Assembly (NCBI GenBank): GCA_021018815.1
Contig: JAITYX010000028.1
Coordinates: forward strand, 3,675,001-3,739,000
Direction of reading: 5' to 3'
DNA: 64,000 bases
Origin: Talinum fruticosum
Taxonomy: Eukaryota > Streptophyta > Magnoliopsida > Caryophyllales > Talinaceae
A program made the position numbers and the translations under genes. This document shows, in pieces, positions 60,501-64,000 of the stretch; within the stretch, counting starts at the first letter, position 1, and each line of letters opens with the position of its first letter. The notes beneath the pieces were generated by a model, which worked only from the letters and a program-made list of their open reading frames with translations, had not been told where the DNA came from and ran no database searches.

Positions 60501-63500
60501 TACCCTTTCTGGACTTCATGATACTCATTTTGTTTGAGATTCAGAGTCAATTTCCAAACAACTCAATAATACTTATTTTCCATAAATGACAACCATAGAA
60601 AAACATTACACATCGTTCCTATTCATAAGTGAATGCATAACTTGCAAAGCAATTAGCTTCAGTAAATGATGACTCTAAACAACCTTCTAGAAGATAACAG
60701 CAATTGAATAAAGAAATAAGTATCTAATTAATTATAAAATATCAATAATGACTCGTGCTATGCCTAGTACTACGCCTAAAAGAAGCATAAGAACATGACG
60801 AAGATTCCCGAACCCTTGATTAGTTAGAAGTAGGCCTTGGGATTGGGCTCCTTCGATGGGGTGGGACATAAATTCTATTACATTTCCAACTAAGTCTCTG
60901 ATTTTACTTATTGATAAGAGCTAGTGCAACACTTTTGAGAAAAACCAGCAGAATCCTAATTCATATTTTGCAATATCAGATTATGAAGATGAAAATATGC
61001 CTCTTTGTGCTTAATTCCTTGTTGTCCAAGCATCATGTTCTCATCTCATTATTTTGTGATCACGGAAATGTATGTATATGTCTGTACTCTCTGTGACAGG
61101 TCAAAGTGTGGTGCACAAAGCAGGAAGCTAGTGTTCTTAATATTGACATGAAGGCCAATATATGTTGTGTCAAGTACAATCCTGGATCCAGCTATTATGT
61201 TGCGGTACGCACTCTGCTCAAGCATGATGCAATTGGTCTACGTTTTCCCCTTCAAGCTATTAACATTGACTTTCTCAATTGTTCTATCAAAAGGGGGAAA
61301 ATGACGGGATATGTCCATTATTATACGATTGTACCTTTTTAGAAAGTTTCAGTGAAGCTGCTAGCTGTGATTTTGTCAAATGAGTAAGGTCAGATGGCAG
61401 AAAGGTGTTGAGATGCTTGTGGAAATTTCCCTCTACCTAGACTAAAATGGCTCGAAAGTATTGGAGAACATATCTAGATCATAAATGTTAGCTTCCATTC
61501 TTTGATAAAAAAATGTGAGCTTCCATTCTTGTGAGTTGTGATGGTGCTAGAAATTCTGCAGCTGTAGCTGCTGTTGTGCTGTGACTTGCTGCAAATTTCA
61601 TCTTTAATTGTTGTTTTGGCTATGTTCTGCCCCACATTAATCTACTGCAATAAAGCCTTGCATTTTTAAGTTACACCTGTTATGCAGGTTGGTTCAGCTG
61701 ACCATCACATTCATTACTACGATTTGAGAAATATCTCCCAACCGGTCCATGTCTTTGGTGGGCATAAGAAAGCTGTCTCGTATGTCAAGTTTTTGTCAAC
61801 TAATGAGCTAGCCTCGGCATCAACAGACAGTACATTGAGGCTTTGGGATGTGAAGGATAGCGTGCCTGTGAGTAACTAGCAGCTTTATTAGAGAACCAGC
61901 GTTAATTATTTTGAGGACATGAAATCCCTAACTGTTTGTTTTTTGGGCAAGATTCTACTTGCTGCTTAATTAGAGAACTTATAAGGCTGTATCACAGCAT
62001 GGCTTATCAAATAACCATGTGACATTGAGCACTAAATTGCTAAAGCATCAGAACTTAAAACAAATCATGTGGGATTAGACAGAGAGCAATTTTGCTATAC
62101 GTACTTCTCTTTGACATAAGTTAGCCAAAATTTGCTTTCTTGAATGCTTGATCCTATGAGTTGTTTGCAAACTTAACATATGGAACCTCATAACCGATTG
62201 CCTAATTAAACTAATTAAAAGAGTGAAAGAAGAAAACCTGATTGATCTAATAGATGGCAGCTGGGAGGTGCAAAGTAGAGACAACATATTTTGTCTGGCT
62301 GTCTGTGTGCTCATACTTATAGTTCATCTTCAATCCAAGCTTATGATGTTATTGCATTATGCTGTGTACTCATTATATTATCTTGAATGCCTCGTAATTT
62401 GCTGTATTCTCCTGGGGTTTGTCTTGCATTCAGTGTACTTCTGTTTCTGTTGCACTTATTGAAGATGCTGTCTCTGACTTTTGCAGGTTCGTACTTTCAG
62501 AGGTCATACAAATGAGAAGAATTTTGTAGGACTTTCGGTAAACAGTGAATTCATCGCCTGCGGCAGTGAAACAAACGAAGTATTCGCCTATCACAAGGTC
62601 AGTGTTCAACGTCCAAATATCTTCCCCACAGTCTCTTGAACTTGAATTTTTCTATTGTTACTCTGATAAGGTTGTTACTGTTCAGAATGTTGAATACCTA
62701 ACACTAGACCTTGCAAAAAATTAACCCGACCTGAAAACCTGACTGAACCCAAAAACCCGGAAATTTCCAGGTTCCGATGGGTTGGGTCCAGGTCACTTGT
62801 CGGGTAATGGAGACGGGATAATTGAGAAGTGAGCCTGTTTTTGTTTCTGTAGACATTATATAAATGACATGAAACCCTTAAATCATTCCAGAACCCCACA
62901 ATCTCCACCAGCCCGCCTCCCTCATCTCTCTCTCATTCTCATGGACCACAGCTCCTCTCCATTTTTTTCCTTCTCCATGGCCAACCTTCTTCTGCTTTGA
63001 TCTGCCTCTTGAATCTTCCTCGTTGCTAGTCTGCCTTTTGCAGCTCCCTCATGCTCTTATTGAAAGGGCAGTAAAGCTGGAACAAGATATGCCATAACAT
63101 CAAACTATGGGTGGCTGTGAAAATGGCAACAGGAAATGTCGCCTAGTTCATGGGCTGGACCGATCCCCCTTCATCGAAATAGCAGTGCAGCAACCTCCAC
63201 TCCAGTTTTCTTCTCCTCTAACCTTTGCTTCTGCCATGTCTAGATTATGGAAATCTTTGTGCATTGAGTCTGTTTTGTTTTGGATTTTTTTATTTTTAGT
63301 TTTGAAAGTATTTGAATGTAATCGCCTCTATTTTCGATTTTTTTTTTTGAGTTTTGAAAGTTTGAATGCAATTGCCACTTTTCTGGATTCGTTTTTGTTT
63401 TAAAAGTATTTAAGTTGAGTTTGAGACTATTATGCTTTAGACGATTTAAACATTCTTGTTCCTTATCATGTGCAACTTATGAGTTGCTAGTTTTTATTTA

Positions 63501-64000
63501 TTTGTTTTTCATTTCTTAATTGTGAGTCTAAATATATAGATTAAGTTCTCTTCATGTGAAGACTATAGTGTGTTATGTTCCTTATCCGTATTCTACCCGA
63601 ACTCAAAATACACCCAACTCGTATTTACATGAACTGAAATATATTTGTCCCGTATTTTACTTGCCTGCCTGAATTGACATGTCTAACTAACACAGGTGTA
63701 TGTTGCATGGTTGACTATTTGTTTATCTTTAGTATAAAATAAACCTTGTCAATGTGAACGACTCCCTTGACGTGAGGTAAAGCCTAGGTTAAAGGGGATG
63801 TATGAATTTCTGAGTATAATCTTCGATAATACAACTAACCAACGCTACTGAACTATCTTGTAGGAAATCTCTAAGCCAGTAACTTGGCATAAATTTGGCT
63901 CGCCTGATGTTGAAGATGCTGATGATGACACGGGATCTTATTTCATCAGCGCTGTCTGCTGGAAGAGTGATAGCCCGACGTTGTTGACCGCCAACAGTCA
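51242..64000 (+). CDS. COP1: COP1 E3 ubiquitin-protein ligase (13 exons, 3' end off window)
   Basis: COP1 joins SPA proteins and CUL4-DDB1 to ubiquitinate light-signalling transcription factors (such as HY5) in darkness. Exons: 51242-51550, 51760-51837, 52916-53071, 53211-53563, 53938-54095, 54225-54290, 55173-55251, 56174-56329, 56441-56539, 61100-61204, 61688-61867, 62487-62597 and 63864-64000+. All introns are GT-AG. The domains are a C3HC4 RING at residues 49-92, a coiled coil at about 130-200, a bipartite NLS near 293-317 and a WD40 propeller from about 370. Predicted length is about 673 residues against 675 in Arabidopsis, with 13 exons in both. The window ends about 10 codons before the stop. 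Exon 4 lacks one base (see its entry), so the frame is broken as written. Confidence 0.96.
51760..51837 (+). CDS. COP1: COP1 exon 2
   Basis: Codons 104-129, [20 protein letters not shown] and following; acceptor TTTGTAG, donor CAG/GTCAGT. Confidence 0.93.
51838..52915 (+). other. COP1 intron 2 (1078 bp)
   Basis: No gene is seen. The ORFs at 51988 and 52719 have no family features. Confidence 0.8.
52916..53071 (+). CDS. COP1: COP1 exon 3: coiled coil
   Basis: Codons 130-181, Glu/Lys/Leu heptad-like sequence with [20 protein letters not shown]. This coiled coil mediates COP1 dimerisation and SPA binding in Arabidopsis. Confidence 0.95.
53211..53563 (+). CDS. COP1: COP1 exon 4: end of coiled coil, linker, first NLS half; one base short
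   Basis: Codons 182-299. The frame is clean from [18 protein letters not shown] to AVMRK. The bases AGAAAAAGAGG (53541-53551) then hold five A where six are needed to give the conserved K-K-R-I-H sequence, and the exon is 353 bases, not 354. Read as written, exon 5 is out of frame and a stop follows about 46 codons later. Confidence 0.93.
53938..54095 (+). CDS. COP1: COP1 exon 5: second NLS half
   Basis: In the conserved frame it reads [18 protein letters not shown] and ends LTTFTRY. KRR is the second basic cluster of the bipartite NLS. Confidence 0.94.
54225..54290 (+). CDS. COP1: COP1 exon 6
   Basis: Sixty-six bases encode [20 protein letters not shown] and the following V-S, leading into the WD40 domain. 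Confidence 0.93.
54291..56173 (+). other. COP1 introns 6 and 7, flanking exon 7
   Basis: Both introns are about 0.9 kb of ordinary T-rich intron DNA. A short (CATTTA)n run occurs near 55690. No gene is seen. Confidence 0.75.
55173..55251 (+). CDS. COP1: COP1 exon 7: first WD40 blade
   Basis: It encodes [20 protein letters not shown] and VFDFSS. Confidence 0.94.
56174..56329 (+). CDS. COP1: COP1 exon 8: WD40
   Basis: Fifty-two codons, with [20 protein letters not shown] and [10 protein letters not shown]. Confidence 0.95.
56441..56539 (+). CDS. COP1: COP1 exon 9: WD40
   Basis: Thirty-three codons, [20 protein letters not shown] and VSGSDDCK. This segment contributes to substrate Val-Pro peptide binding in Arabidopsis COP1. 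Confidence 0.95.
58090..58618. mobile_element. MITE-like element with ~145-bp inverted ends in COP1 intron 9
   Basis: AAAATTTTGGGAAATTGAAT at 58091 opens an arm reaching about 58235 (CCACCACCATCGAATTTGAT) that pairs with 58470-58618 reversed. Identity is about 80% by eye. The long arms and short centre are MITE-like or foldback-like. The target duplication is not clear. Confidence 0.75.
60395..60607. repeat. 106-bp tandem duplication in COP1 intron 9
   Basis: TACCCTTTCTGGACTTCATG begins at 60395 and 60501, and the two units differ at only a few positions, so the duplication is recent. Confidence 0.95.
61100..61204 (+). CDS. COP1: COP1 exon 10: WD40
   Basis: Thirty-five codons, [20 protein letters not shown] and on to SSYYVA. 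It follows the unusually long intron 9. Confidence 0.95.
61688..61867 (+). CDS. COP1: COP1 exon 11: WD40
   Basis: Sixty codons, [20 protein letters not shown] and [13 protein letters not shown]. Confidence 0.96.
61868..62486 (+). other. COP1 intron 11
   Basis: Ordinary intron sequence of 619 bp; nothing else is seen. Confidence 0.75.
62487..62597 (+). CDS. COP1: COP1 exon 12: WD40
   Basis: Thirty-seven codons, [20 protein letters not shown] and [12 protein letters not shown]. Confidence 0.95.
62705..63685. mobile_element. hAT-like non-autonomous element in COP1 intron 12 (981 bp)
   Basis: CCTAACAC (62697-62704) and ACTAACAC (63686-63693) flank it, an 8-bp duplication with one change. The ends TAGACCTTGCAA and, reversed, TAGACATGTCAA match at 9 of 12 positions. 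Inside, both ends have CCCGACC/CCCGAACTC and GGGTTGGGTC-type repeats usual in plant hAT elements. The ORF at 63107-63403 shows no transposase motif. Confidence 0.7.
63864..64000 (+). CDS. COP1: COP1 exon 13, last exon, truncated by window
   Basis: It encodes [15 protein letters not shown], an acidic loop (EDADDDTG) and [20 protein letters not shown]. About ten more codons and the stop are expected just past 64000. Confidence 0.95.

Larger units (their letters stand above)
56540..61099 (+). other. COP1 intron 9, expanded to 4560 bp
   Basis: This is the longest intron by far and holds a MITE-like inverted repeat and a 106-bp tandem duplication, plus AT-rich sequence of unclear origin at 58630-60100. 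No coding remnant is recognised. Confidence 0.8.

Noticed and set aside
63107..63403. 98-codon ORF in COP1 intron 12 as a gene
   Set aside because: It is inside the hAT-like element, ends in Phe/Leu-rich low complexity and has no transposase motif.
1..64000. tRNA, rRNA, CRISPR or bacterial operon features
   Set aside because: None was seen; introns, LTR elements and COP1 show plant nuclear DNA.

Overview
This is nuclear DNA from a eudicot plant. The only recognisable host gene is a 13-exon COP1 (photomorphogenesis E3 ubiquitin ligase), on the + strand from 51242 to the window's right edge. The left ~46 kb is a dense graveyard of nested plant transposons: Ty1/copia, Ty3/gypsy of Tat/Retand type, chromovirus-like and Ogre-like solo LTRs, and CACTA DNA transposons. 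A Retand-like gypsy element with an antisense gene makes me lean weakly towards Caryophyllales; no sequence search was possible.

Layout. 1-10011: a decayed minus-strand copia element with 1531-bp LTRs and an extra ORF downstream of pol. It is inserted into a + strand copy of the same family whose 3' part fills 10012-13541. 13560-14040: C-terminal relic of a gypsy polyprotein. 14230-19680: a DUF4283-like pseudogene (minus strand) split by a complete non-autonomous CACTA element (14839-19117, TSD ATC) that carries two tandem ~0.6-kb foldbacks. 19721-20926: old copia LTR. 20927-28616: internally deleted gypsy element, with a chromovirus-like solo LTR (21206-24150, TSD CATGY) inside its 5' LTR. 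28622-45991: what remains of an autonomous CACTA element. Its TNP2 transposase is cut by a 14.7-kb Tat/Retand-like gypsy element (29729-44397, perfect TSD CTGTG), whose 5' LTR holds an Ogre-like solo LTR (30283-34319). That gypsy element keeps a broken integrase on + and a long intron-containing antisense gene with a plant-mobile-domain-like signature on -.

45992-50880 is AT-rich intergenic DNA with MITE-like and degenerate motif arrays and no gene. 51242-64000 holds COP1: RING finger, coiled coil, bipartite NLS region and WD40 propeller, all with GT-AG introns. The last ~10 codons lie beyond the window. Intron 9 (4.6 kb) and intron 12 carry MITE and hAT-like insertions. COP1 exon 4 is one A short in an A-tract inside the first half of the bipartite NLS. 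As written, this shifts the frame and removes the WD40 domain; it is either a homopolymer sequencing error or a real null allele.

The transposon coding remnants are all broken. COP1 would act in the nucleus with SPA and CUL4-DDB1 partners to degrade light-signalling transcription factors in darkness.
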